Part shown: positions 32,961 through 44,000 of the stretch, in pieces
How the letters are laid out: each line of letters opens with the position of its first letter
Numbering within the stretch: position 1 is the stretch's first letter
Assembly (NCBI GenBank): GCA_958299035.1
Contig: CATQJL010000001.1
Location: forward strand, 30,235,521-30,299,520
DNA from: Cylicocyclus nassatus
Taxonomy: Eukaryota > Nematoda > Chromadorea > Rhabditida > Strongylidae
DNA: 64,000 bases
Reading direction: 5' to 3'
The notes under the pieces: model-generated
The model's database searches: none
What the model was told of the DNA's origin: nothing
What the model saw: only the letters and a program-made list of their open reading frames with translations
Made by a program: the position numbers and the translations under genes

Positions 32961-35900
32961 CGCTAAAATTCGTGAATTCTTCAAGTATACTGGTATTCTT
33001 GTCTACAGGTACGTAAATTTCCTTTTTTGAATATTTTTTGAAAAATTCATGGACTTTGGGGGGAAGCGGGGGCGGGGCGATAGAATGCCGCCTCTATCTT
33101 ACAGTGCGGATATGAATGCTTTGAGGATTTTTTTTACGCTTTTTTAGGTCTCTTGATAAGACATTTTCCTGATTTTCACAGTTGCTCCTCCTTTTATGTC
33201 TTTGACCTCATTCACTGATCCCCCCTCCTTCCCCCTCCCCCAGGAAAATATTCACGAACGCTTCTGCTTCTTTTTCTCATCAGCTAACGACGTTGAATCA
33301 CAAGCTATCCAATCTGTAATTCGTCATTCTTATTGATTTTCTTAACGAGATCCTGTTCTTGATGACCAAATGCATCTAACTTGCTTATCCATGGATTTGG
33401 TCGTAAATATTCTAGCACCATTCCGCCTGTGTCCTTTTCTTTTTCATGAAATATCAAGTCGCAAATTTATGATAGCAAGAACAAAATTATTTTGCTCTCA
33501 TGTGCTTTTCCTGAGAATTTCTGGTACCGCGCAAAAGGGGCGAAAAACATCTATAACAGCTATCTGCAAGAATTTTTCTATTTTTCTGATATATACTAAG
33601 TATGTATACGGATCCGGCTTACATTATCCACATCACATTCTGTTCATAACTTTTCTCACATCTGCCATATTTTCCAAGTTCAAAACCAGAAAGCAGCAAA
33701 TCATTTACAGTCACAAAAAACTGCTTATAGGCTGCTGCACATATTCTGTCCGATTTGAATTCTCGAATAGAAAATGTCATACTTTTAACATATACTTGTC
33801 TGTTGCACCCTTACTCCAAAACTTATGGAAGGACTTGACTTGAAAATCGCGTTGTGGAGAATTTCCTGCAAGAACATATTCCTTATTGTTAGATGAGAAC
33901 GTATCTCGGCTGTCAGGGGATCTTAGGCCTGCAATCTCGTTAGACTAAGGAATTTATTGAAATTTGATATGCGTTATAAAGACCAAGAAAAACTTCTTAC
34001 TGGTGATACAAACATTATCGTATTTAGAGGTGGAATTATATCAGAACAGCTGCTGCAAACATAAGGCAAAAAAAATCGGGCAGAATTTATGCAGCACTCT
34101 AATATAAGAAAATCTACTCTTCTATTACAGTCACTCACACAGAAAACATTATCTCCACTGATGGGTGTCAATCCTTTTAGTATATTCGTAATATGGATAA
34201 TTTTTCAACCGCATTGATTTCATGCCCACATCTCAGTCACTTAAGAAGGTCTTCTGAACAAAGACCACTTGTCAGTAGTCAGGCTAAGCAGGATCTGCTT
34301 GTAGCTCCCAAGTAGCCCTATTTGACATTATCTTGTTCTGTTCGCAAATTGAGACTAATTTACTAGAAAAGAAATCTGCTTTGGTAATTAGGAGCTAGAA
34401 TGCTGTCTAACCCTTGAGAGATAGCTCTATAAAATAAATGCAGTGTAAAGAATTAGATTGCTCAATAGCATCGTATTCGCTAGTTTTAACTTCTTCTGAC
34501 TCAAACAAGTCTGCTTAACCAAAATAGGAACGGAATAACTTTTTGTGAGGACGATTAGTGTGGCTTACGAATTAGTTTGAGTTTTTGCTTGCCCAGATCT
34601 AGACATAATGACGAAATGCAAGTGGCTACATTGCATGGTTTTTTCTTGAATTTATAAGCTGCCAGATTATTGAAAAAATTTTCATGATATAATCTTTCGC
34701 AGATCTGAGCAGTGGGGTTATAAAGTGGAGTAGGTAAGGCAAATTTTTTTTAATCGAGCAATTTTTTTGACTCTACTCAAAGCAGAATCAAATAAAGTAT
34801 ACATAAAGGTAATTACTTGTTTGTAAAACAATTTGTTTACGTAGCAAAACTTCTAGAAGAAGTTGCTTCAGCAAACATAAACTGAGTTTTCGTGTTATTC
34901 TTGGTTGCATTTATCAAAAGTTACTTGCCAGGATAAATCTTGAATTCCTCTCCTTTTGGTTTTTACGAAAAGAGCGTTCTCTTTGTTTAAGTTCAGAATC
35001 AGCAATCTTTAACTTGATCAAGAACGTATTCAAATGTTTAATATCATGTTTTGCTTCTAAATAATTTGAGATTCTTGATTCAACATTTTAGTTTTCTCAT
35101 CCTACAAATGATAACAAAAAACTTATTCTGTTTTGTGCCTTAGAGTTAAAAAAAGCCGAACATTTTGTTTCCCCACGTGTATTTTCTACGAAAATCACTG
35201 AATAGATGGAATGTTTTGTTTTGTATCAGATGAGAAATACGGTAGAAATAGCTTGATAAAATACACAGAAGTTAGTATTGTCACTTACTGCTTTTTCGGT
35301 CAATGCGGTCATAGTGAGCCAAAAAAGCGATGATTAACCGTCATAAATTTGCGGTACTTCGTCTTGTTCGTGATTCCCGCGACTTCATTCCCAGCTCTTT
35401 TTATGCTCTGAATTTCTTCTTTCTGTATAGTTGAGTATCTGTTATCATGGCATATAGACTGGAAAGATGGCTTTCCATTGTTTTTCATGCGATCATTTTC
35501 TCCCCTCCATTGCGACAAAACGTTTAAGATCTCACAAACTGTGGGGAGTGACGTAGCCTGAAAACTGTAGATAGATTGTGAATGCGATTTGTATATTGTC
35601 GCTTCCATTCATTTTCATTGAGATGATTGACCTTAATCCATTTTGAGCAGCAGCGAATCTTAATTATGAACAAAAAAGGTCACATAATTTGTTCAAAAAC
35701 AGCGTAATTTTTCTTATTTTGTTGGCTTTCTTTTAAGGGACACGATTTCTAAATCGTGCGTGCACGTTATTTGTTCACGTTTTGAACTCATTGAATGAAA
35801 ACTTCGTGCATAATAATATGAGAGCGAGTGAAGGGTACTTGGTGGCCGTGGTCATTTAGAATAATGCAAATGCGTTTGAAAGTGTTTGGATTCAAGTTTC

Positions 35901-36689
35901 GCGAAGTCTGCTAGAGTGTGCTAAAAAAGCGATAAGGTCTTCTCTAACACCGAATGTTCTTCTGAGCTGAAATAGTCAGCCTAGCTAACTTATTTTCAAT
36001 GTGAAAAAAATCCACTGAATGAATAAATTTGTGAACATTTCTGCACAGTTTTGAATATGTAAAGCGTACAAAGTGGATGTTTAGACTTTTGCGATTTATA
36101 CTTAAACAACTACTGAGAATATTGTTCAAAAACTGCCTCTCAGATTTTCAGAAAAAAATATAGATTAGAGCTTTATGCATATCGAACGGTATGTTCACGG
36201 CCAGTTTACGAAGGATTAGGCATGCGTCATTAGTCATGGAGATTGTGACTTGCTTAAGCCATGATCACTATTTTTTGGTACAATATTTGCATACAATCGA
36301 TTGGACAGGTCTTGATCATTATTTTTTTTAGTTTTTGCACAAAGTGGGTATCTAACAATAAGACCATTTCTTGCTATAAAATCGTAAGCAAACTCGTTTT
36401 TGTTTGTGGTCGATAAAGTTCAAATAGGGTGTCTCAAAAAACATCTGAGTCTTGCTAGACGATATTGTTCGGACTTTTGTTACACATTAAGCACCATACG
36501 AATTAGAGAACGAAACGGATAAACTTCTTCTCATTACCGTTGGAATACGGCAGGCATTTTTGGGATTTTGACATCCCTGACTAGCCACCATATAGGAAAT
36601 TTTAGAAACTATTGCATTCCCATGATCGATTTCAGACACGGTCAATAACTTCACATCTGCGTAATAGAAAAGTGCAACTGCATCTTTAA

Positions 36690-37008
36690 CCCATTGACGA
36701 CGATGTGTACCACCGGTGGCCCACACACTTTTTGCCGCCAGGGATGATGTGGACCACCGGTGGCCCACAACCCTTGCAAAATCATATCCTTTCCAGGTCT
36801 AGTATTTTTCCAAAGTTCAGTATTTATTCCAAATTTTTGCATGTCTATAATCTGTAGACTTCGCCGTTCAAGAAGATGATCGTAGTTGTTTATGAAACAA
36901 CTTTACATTCCGTGAATAATCACAAAACTTCTCTAAGCCGAAAATGTTGTGCAAAATCGCGTCATACCACAGCGCCGCCACGCAGAATTAGGCGTCGTCG
37001 TCAATTGG
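36690..37008. mobile_element. 319-bp piggyBac-type MITE
   Basis: TTAA at 36686-36689 and 37009-37012. The ends start CCCATTGACGACGA and, in reverse complement, CCAATTGACGACGACG. TTAA targets with CC-starting ends are characteristic of piggyBac elements. Inside, GACCACCGGTGGCCCACA-type words occur twice (about 36708 and 36752), each holding the palindrome CCACCGGTGG. No transposase. Confidence 0.78.
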
Positions 37009-39496
37009 TTAAATAGCAAATTTCGCTTTTAGTATATAACTGAACCTACGGGCTAGAATACGGCAAAATGCAATTCTTATGTCCAGAGTAATTAAATCCT
37101 ACTTGGACACCCAATCCCAATCCCTAGTTTGATCAGAAACATAGTCATTATTTCTTCTGGACAGTTTTTTGGGGGAATATACTGTAGTTGACGAAAGATT
37201 CCCTCAAATTTTGTTACCGTGATCCACTAATGGAGAGGTGGTGGTTGTAAAACCTAACCAAATAACCTATTGTATAATATTTGCGCATTGTTTGAATGGG
37301 ATGATATAGCGAGTCTAATTTTGTCTTCAATTTCTCTGCTTATGCGTTTTAGCCAAAATGCTGCAATCGGCAACGTAGCCTTTGAAATATTAGAGCTGTG
37401 CCGGTGAAAAAGATTTCGACAACTTTCTACTGCATTGCTCACCCTCTTTCAATTCTCGGTGAGAATGTAATCAGGAAATTTCTTATATTATGTCGTATTT
37501 GGACTATGTGGACTACATATACCACGTATGAATTACTATCAGTATACCAACAGCTTTCGCCGACAACATTTGAAGATTTCTTACGATTTGTTTACAAATG
37601 GTAAATGCTATGGTTTGGCTTTGTAAACCCATCAGCTTTTCTTGTGCATCACATCTTTTATTCATAAATTGTAATACCAATTTTGCAATTTAGGTTGATA
37701 TGACGTTGATATTTTACGTTGATAGGATATTGATTCAGGTTTGTTATGACAATTATAGTATAAAAGCCTAAATATAGAACAAGGGATACAGCCCATTGGG
37801 CTGTTAACGATCCGTGACCACATCGTACCATGGCGAGAACAAGACCTTTCCCACTTCACCGATTCCATGATTTCCAAATTTGGCAATTTGACAATTTCTA
37901 CAAAGGGAAAGCTGATAGTTAGAGGCGACCGTAAATTGATAATTTCGTTGCTTATTCTAGAATCAGCTCTTGTATGTACAATCACAGCTAATTCTTTAAG
38001 AGTCTTTTAGGTGTATTACACACCATTGAAGGAAACCTGCTGGAATTCGCAATAGCATAACTCATCCATAGGATGTGAAAAAGCTAGAGGCAAAAATTCT
38101 CAAGCTAGACTTCATTCGAGGCAGCACATTATTCCAAGCAATTTGTAACATTACGGCTTGAAAATGATTCATGGATGCTGGCTTATAATAAGGTGTCATC
38201 AAGTTCATTATTTCGAAGCGTCATTATCGTACGGATTCCCAAAGCAAATTGAAGTTTTTTTTGCATATAGGCTTTTTTCATATGATTAGTTTCCAATCGT
38301 CATCAACGTAATTAACTATCACAATTAGATGTTATTTTACTTTAGCAGTAAAGTATAAAACAAGTCTTTCCTACGCAAAGGGACGAGGATCATTGTGATA
38401 TCATTTTTTTGTGTGTCTACTAAGTATGCAGAAGGCTCTGAAACATGAAGTATAGGATACTCACACCTAACAGTGTAGAAACCAAGTATTTAATTTGTAA
38501 ACATACAATAGAAAAATGATTACAAATTAAACACAGGTGAATTTTCAAATTTAATCTCGGAAATTGTGAAGAATTTTCGTTCATTATGTAACCAGTTGCT
38601 TTTGCTTATAGATGGAAAATGTGTGAAGCGCCTGATGAGCTGTTATCCGTCTTCCACAAATTTGTTCCAGTTACTTACAATGTTTGTGTTATCACAGTGC
38701 CTTAATTTATGTACGTTTTCTTCAGAAAATCCCTTGATTTCTGAATGCTTTCAAACTGCAACTTTTGCTTGCTGCTTGGTCTACCACTTTTATTTCTGTA
38801 GAGCTGGTGCAGATGTGCACCCACGAATTTATAGGGAATTTAGTGCGTCACCAATCTCGGCATGGCATAATATCATAATATTTTCACAAATCGTTAGCAC
38901 CTATCTAACAGCCTGCATGCGTTTATCTCAAACCACATATAGGCTTTCACAATATAAATGCCTTACTCTGTCCTGTTTTACATTACTATGGGGGTTCAAC
39001 TTTTTACACTTGAGCCGATGAGGACGGTACTGTTGAGTTCTTAGTAATTCAGTAATTGTACTGCACAACATGCGCAGTATTGCTTGCTTACGAGATGCCG
39101 GCTTTCTCTTTTCTCATCCAAGACTCATATAGATACAAGCAGGTTCAGATAATGATATTAAAATTGCTGTATAAAAGCCTCTTTCTAAATACTCTTAGCC
39201 AGTAGTAAGGCGTGCGAGCTGTGTCAATCTCACACTCGTACAAACTCTTGCTTCTATGTGCTTGCACAGTCGAATTGGTTTCTGAATGTGTGCAATTGCA
39301 CATCCTCCAGGACAAGCAGGCCAAGAAGCCCAGATAATGTTTTTCAGTGTTTCCTTTTCTTGACTTCTCCCTTGCGCGGACACATCTGTGTCTCAGTGAA
39401 CATAAATTTTACACCCGTGTATTTCTTACCTAAATGCATCGTCAATATCCGGGAATTTGTGCAGTCGTACATATCAGCTAATAAACTTAGTCTAAT

Positions 39497-39709
39497 CTAC
39501 TTGCGAGTATGTTTATGAACAGTAGAAGAAAGTATTAAGTAAGAGTTGATAAATTCCAGTTTCTCAAGTTGCTCTTCAATTCTCGATGTCTTTCCAAACT
39601 GCTGCTTAACGCTGTATGTTTCCAAAATGAGGCCTACCCACCTTTGAATGATTCTCACTTTCGCGCGAATGTGTGAAGCAAGAAGGATAGCGCGTACAGC
39701 AAAGCCCAT
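39497..39709 (-). CDS. Coding-like segment, unidentified
   Basis: A minus-strand frame begins with an ATG at 39709 and ends in TAG: GFAVRAILLASHIRAKVRII, then QRWVGLILETYSVKQQFGK and EEQLEKLEFINSYL. The amino-acid mix looks like a real helical protein, but no family is recognised. It could be the last exon of the minus-strand gene whose other candidate pieces lie at 40619-41018. No phase-consistent join was found. Confidence 0.35.
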   Translation of the reverse strand: MGFAVRAILLASHIRAKVRIIQRWVGLILETYSVKQQFGKTSRIEEQLEKLEFINSYLILSSTVHKHTRK

Positions 39710-39867
39710 TCGAGATATGACGTTTTTCTCTCATTGATCTTTTTGATGGGTAATATCCGATTCTTGCGCACAGCTAGAGAATAGCATTCAAACAGGATTA
39801 GAAGGCTACGAAAGGGCTTGCGAACGGTTGATCGGGCCTAATAAATACGTAACAAAGGCGCATAAAG

Positions 39868-40224
39868 GTGGTCTTTACTACTAGTGCACAAAGCAAAAAA
39901 AAGTTTCAAGTTTGTGAGACGAAGGCATACCCGGTTCCGCCCGGCCCTGTCAAACACTACGAACCTTTTTCTGCACCTACTACGCCAAATTTCTATCCCC
40001 GTTTTGTTTTCGTAATCAGCATGCAGCACTTACCCCCTCGCCCCTACTCTGTGCCAACTCGCAGCCCCTCAGTTGAACTTTTTGAAAAAGCAATAAATCG
40101 ATACCAATCATTAGCCCTCCAGGGTGCAGAATTATCTTTGGCAAAGCGCCTTTATGACATCCGCTTCGCGCAATGTTTACTTATGCGAATTTTATGCAGT
40201 AATCTTCATTCTTGCTATCAGTAG
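39868..40224 (+). CDS. Coding-like proline-rich segment, unidentified
   Basis: A plus-strand frame contains KAYPVPPGPVKHYEPFSAPT, then MQHLPPRPYSVPTRSPSVEL and FEKAINRYQSLALQGAELS. Codon choice and proline/tyrosine pattern suggest a true exon, and TTTCAAG at about 39904 could be its acceptor. It lies just upstream of the PTR gene but does not resemble a PTR N-terminus, so it more likely belongs to another gene. The opposite strand is also partly open. Confidence 0.35.
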   Translation: MVFTTSAQSKKKFQVCETKAYPVPPGPVKHYEPFSAPTTPNFYPRFVFVISMQHLPPRPYSVPTRSPSVELFEKAINRYQSLALQGAELSLAKRLYDIRFAQCLLMRILCSNLHSCYQ

Positions 40225-40618
40225 ACCGGTCGTGAACATTGAAAAAAGGCAAAAAATCAATGTTCCAATAAGTTAACCAGTAATTCTCCAGAAATAACTT
40301 ATAATTGCCCCTCCCTCCTGTATATTCGTGCAAAGTTTAATTTAGAAAATAACACTTTTTCTACCCTTTTATTGCAAGAACACAAAAAAGGTTCATCTAG
40401 ATATATAGGGTAGATGATTATGTATACCATAGCATCTACAACATAATAGTCTCCTTTTTGGCTATATTCTCAATAAAAAGCCATGCATTGAGCAAAGGTA
40501 TTGTTTTTTACGCTGAACCTTGTGCAGATCTAGTGCTATATAATTATTGCTTTTTTCTATTTCTAATTAAGACTATTAAGCTACATTAATAATTGTATCA
40601 TGGCGCATTCTTCTCAAA

Positions 40619-41018
40619 TTAGTCTGAAATAAGGATAAATTGTACCTGAACATTCCAAAATTTGCTGGTGGCGTAATCTTGGCATTTATACGTTAGTGCA
40701 GTCTCTATTATTTCCATCGTAGTTCTCGAATTAATTTTGAAGATTTCTACTAGCACCTGCGTTAGGCGCTTTAGACGAGCTTTTTCCAAACGTCCCAAGC
40801 TAAATTCGCTCAATCAAATCCCAGTGTTTCTTTTACGTATCGAATGATTTGGTTCGCAAAAACAATGTTTGGGAAAGATTTACACGAAAATGCTGGATGC
40901 GCTCTTTTGGCGCCAAACCGGATTCAGCCGTTGGCTGGCCAGCAAGCTCGTTTGTATTGCATAATGTTGATATCACACATTCAATTCCTTTGTCGGGGAC
41001 ATTCAAGAGAAATGGCAT
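40619..41018 (-). CDS. Candidate divergent gene start, unidentified
   Basis: The minus-strand ATG at 41016-41018 opens MPFLLNVPDKGIECVIST, followed by AGQPTAESGLAPKERIQHFR and a possible donor (CGT|GTAAAT) at about 40882. Further on, about 40646-40810, comes EFSLGRLEKARLKRLTQVLV and KINSRTTMEIIETALTYKCQ, with a possible donor CAG|GTACAA. The two pieces look coding but the joins tried are out of phase. Because the ATG is only 20 bases from PTR exon A, the two genes would be head to head or overlapping. The plus-strand reading here (VWERFTRKCWMRSFGA) is the competing hypothesis. Confidence 0.35.
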
Positions 41019-41037
41019 GAAAAAGTATGATTTTTAG

Positions 41038-44000
41038 GCATCCAGCTCCATTTTTTTGGATCCCCGTATGCCTCACGATATTCAGCGCAGTCGGGTTGTT
41101 GAGGTTTCATGAGGAAAATCGGATATGGTATTTGTACAGGTGAGCTTTTTCTATTATAGTAGGAGTGTTTTACCGGAGGATCTGTAACAAAGTCAATAAA
41201 AATTCTTAGTATGGCACTAATTTCATGCCTCGTATTTTCCAAAATTCATAGTTTTCGTATTTATTGATGTACCGGCGTGGTCCAAAAATTGAAATAGCTG
41301 ATTGGTCCCTTTTCTTTTGGTCCCATCCAATACCTTCTTTTAGAATACCGATTGGCCATCAAAAAAGCTTCTGCTTAAAAATCTATGCGAAGCAAATCAA
41401 TTTAAGAACAAAACATTTTTCCAAACTTGCTGCGACATAAATTTTTATATTGACCTAGCAATAACAAACCAGTGAAAAATAAAAAGTTATAAATCGGATA
41501 ATCTGCTTCAATCTTTAGTCCTTCTGGAGCAGACTCACACTACGAACATGCCGTTGCAAACGAGTTCTTCAATGATAGAGGAGGAAAATTTTGGCTAGAG
41601 GTAAATTTTTTGATTATTAACTACTCTCGATGGCAATATAGATTTTACAAAATTTTTATCATTGATTTTCACCGTACAAAAGTTGGATTTTTTGTAAGTA
41701 TGTCTATTTCCCTGCAATGAAAATATCTTGTTTTTTTTGGAGATTATAATTTCTATATCTTTATATTTTTCTAAATCGTTTCACCTTTTCTTGGTGTTTT
41801 TGCGACATGATTGCAGCTTTCGATTTTTGTATTTTTTTTTCTTGGCGTTTTTGACATATTGTTCAGGTTTTTTACCTCCCTGAAAACTTTTGGAAACAAT
41901 TTAACTAAGTGGTGATTTTTTTAGTTTCAACAGGTTTTCTTTGTTCTAACCGTTTTGCTTATGAAATTCGCTAGAAAATTTCGCCATCTACCTTGCACAA
42001 TACATACAAATATTGTTATATCGCCTCCCCCCCCCCCCCCAAACTCTTACCCGATATGATACGAACGCAGGACGGCCAATCAAGTATCAAGTGAAAACTC
42101 GTCTCTATGCTAGTTCGGGGTGATTACGAGAACCGAAAAAGAACTACAAAGGAATAAAACTTGATTGTCTAGAGAACTATAGGATTTATAGAAATTATTG
42201 AGGAACGATTGGATTGCGCAGTCGGCAGATTTATAAAACTATCGAACAAAGACAAGGCGCCAGAATTTAGACTGTTTTTCCCGATTTCTTTTCGAATTGC
42301 AAATTTCGAAATATCATTTGATCGAACAGTCAGGGCTCGACGATTGCTTCCAGAAAATAATGCTCAATTTGGTATGATCTGATTACCAGGTCTGATTACC
42401 AGTCCACTAGTGCCCAAGTGCCCGGTCTCTAGATTAAAATTGTTCTTTTTCGCATTCATTGATTCCCATTTCTTTTCCTGTCCTAGCTATCTTGTTCTCC
42501 ACATTGCTAGATCGCAAGCCGACTGCGCACTCGATTTTTATCAGGATAGCCAAAAGAATGAATCATATAACCTGATCTCGTAGCGGCTAAACTAGCAAGA
42601 CTTCGTAAAGAAGCGCTTAATCTTGCGATAGTAGATGTTTGAACAAGCTGGATAAGCTTGATAGCTTTGTTTGTTCAATTAGGGAACACACTATAGCTAA
42701 GATCTACAAAGAAATCACTTTTGGGAAAAGTGTGGTGGGAAAAACTTGCTTTAGCTGAAGGTTATGGTTTAATAATTGTTTTATGGATTATAGATTCGCG
42801 CTAAATCTCACATTTAGCTTTCCCTTTAAAATTTTCTGCTTAAGCAAAATCTGGAAAATGCTTGGTAGGACAGCATAGCTTAATTTCTTGAGAGATCCCA
42901 AGTATGATGAATTGTCATCATACGAATGCCACTCTCCCCTATCCCCAAGTAAAGTTCTCTTCTATGTCTTAAAAAGAGCCAGTATCTATCACTGTTTCAA
43001 TCATGTAGCCCGCATATCGAGGTTTTAAGCAGCCGCTTGCAAAAGCATTGACGAGAGTGGGATTCGAACCCACGCCTCCGAAGAGACTGGTGCCTTAAAC
43101 CAGCGCCTTGGACCGCTCGGCCATCTCGCCGCACCTTCAACAATAAAACACTAGTTTTTGATTCTGACCTTTTCTTGGCAGCTGAAAAATGAAAATCTTG
43201 AAAGGGATCACAGAAAAAGGAATAACCAGTGCTTCCAGGATAGAAGATTGGGAAACAGCCAGGGTCAAGCAAGGGGTGTGGCACACGATCGCTGGTTACG
43301 ACCCTCCATCCCCCGCCCTGATTGCTGTCTTAATAAGACCCCCCTGAACTATATACCTAAGATGGCATTACCAGAGTGGAGAAAGAAATCAGGCACAAGT
43401 CTTTCGAAACCCCACCCCTCCATGAAAGCCCTCAAACGAACCCTTCTTCCTCCTCTTAACCTCTGGACCTCAAAGTGTGACATTCTGGAGGACACCATCT
43501 TTTTCTAGAGAGTTTTCAGATTTCTGAGAGCTGTACGCCCGATTTTCTGTGACTGCACTTTACAATCACGCGTAATTTGACGGCTGATTTTGATCTGAAT
43601 GGGCATATTGAAAGGGCCGTAATTTTCTTATGGGTGGGGCGTTCGGCTCCAAATTTCCAATGTAGGAAGAAGAAGCTATGTGCTTGATAATCATACCAGC
43701 AGTGGAGCGCTTTCTGGATTTTGAAGGCAAGTTAAGGGGTTGTGCCGCACCCCATCAACTATATCAAAAAAACATTTTTAGCGGACAGTATTTATATGAA
43801 TCGACAGCCCAAACCTTTTAGATTCCATAGGACTGTTTGGAGCCTGATTTGTCTTCTTAGCTCTAAGTAATATTTGGTGAAAGCACAGCGATCAAAAGCG
43901 AAAAATAGGAAAAACGAGATTTTGGTTGGCTTCTGATTCCACAGTTTGCAGGTCTTCTGAAGCGGGATTCCTGAGGTGGACAAAGAAGGAGTAGTGCTTT

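Larger units (their letters stand above)
32472..39496. other. AT-rich region, no confident gene
   Basis: Frames such as 33370-33843 (plus) and 38566-39021 (plus) have no recognisable domain. Two minus-strand stretches look weakly exon-like: 35309-35585 (KPSFQSICHDNRYSTIQKEE) and 33974-34171. Neither could be joined to other exons. The piggyBac-type MITE and a GC-rich patch within this range are listed separately. Confidence 0.4.

Noticed and set aside
33370..33843. 157-codon plus-strand frame
   Set aside because: No domain, no fitting splice signals and no recognisable wording; it may be chance in AT-rich DNA.
36420..36460. AGGGTGTCTCAAAAAACATC as a mariner end
   Set aside because: Only one terminus was seen, with no matching inverted copy nearby.
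40833..41031. Plus-strand frame with WERFTRKCWMRSFG as the first PTR exon
   Set aside because: A phase-compatible donor exists (AGCTC|GTTTGT), but there is no suitable start codon and the spacing to HPAPFF is unusual. The minus-strand reading looks at least as good.
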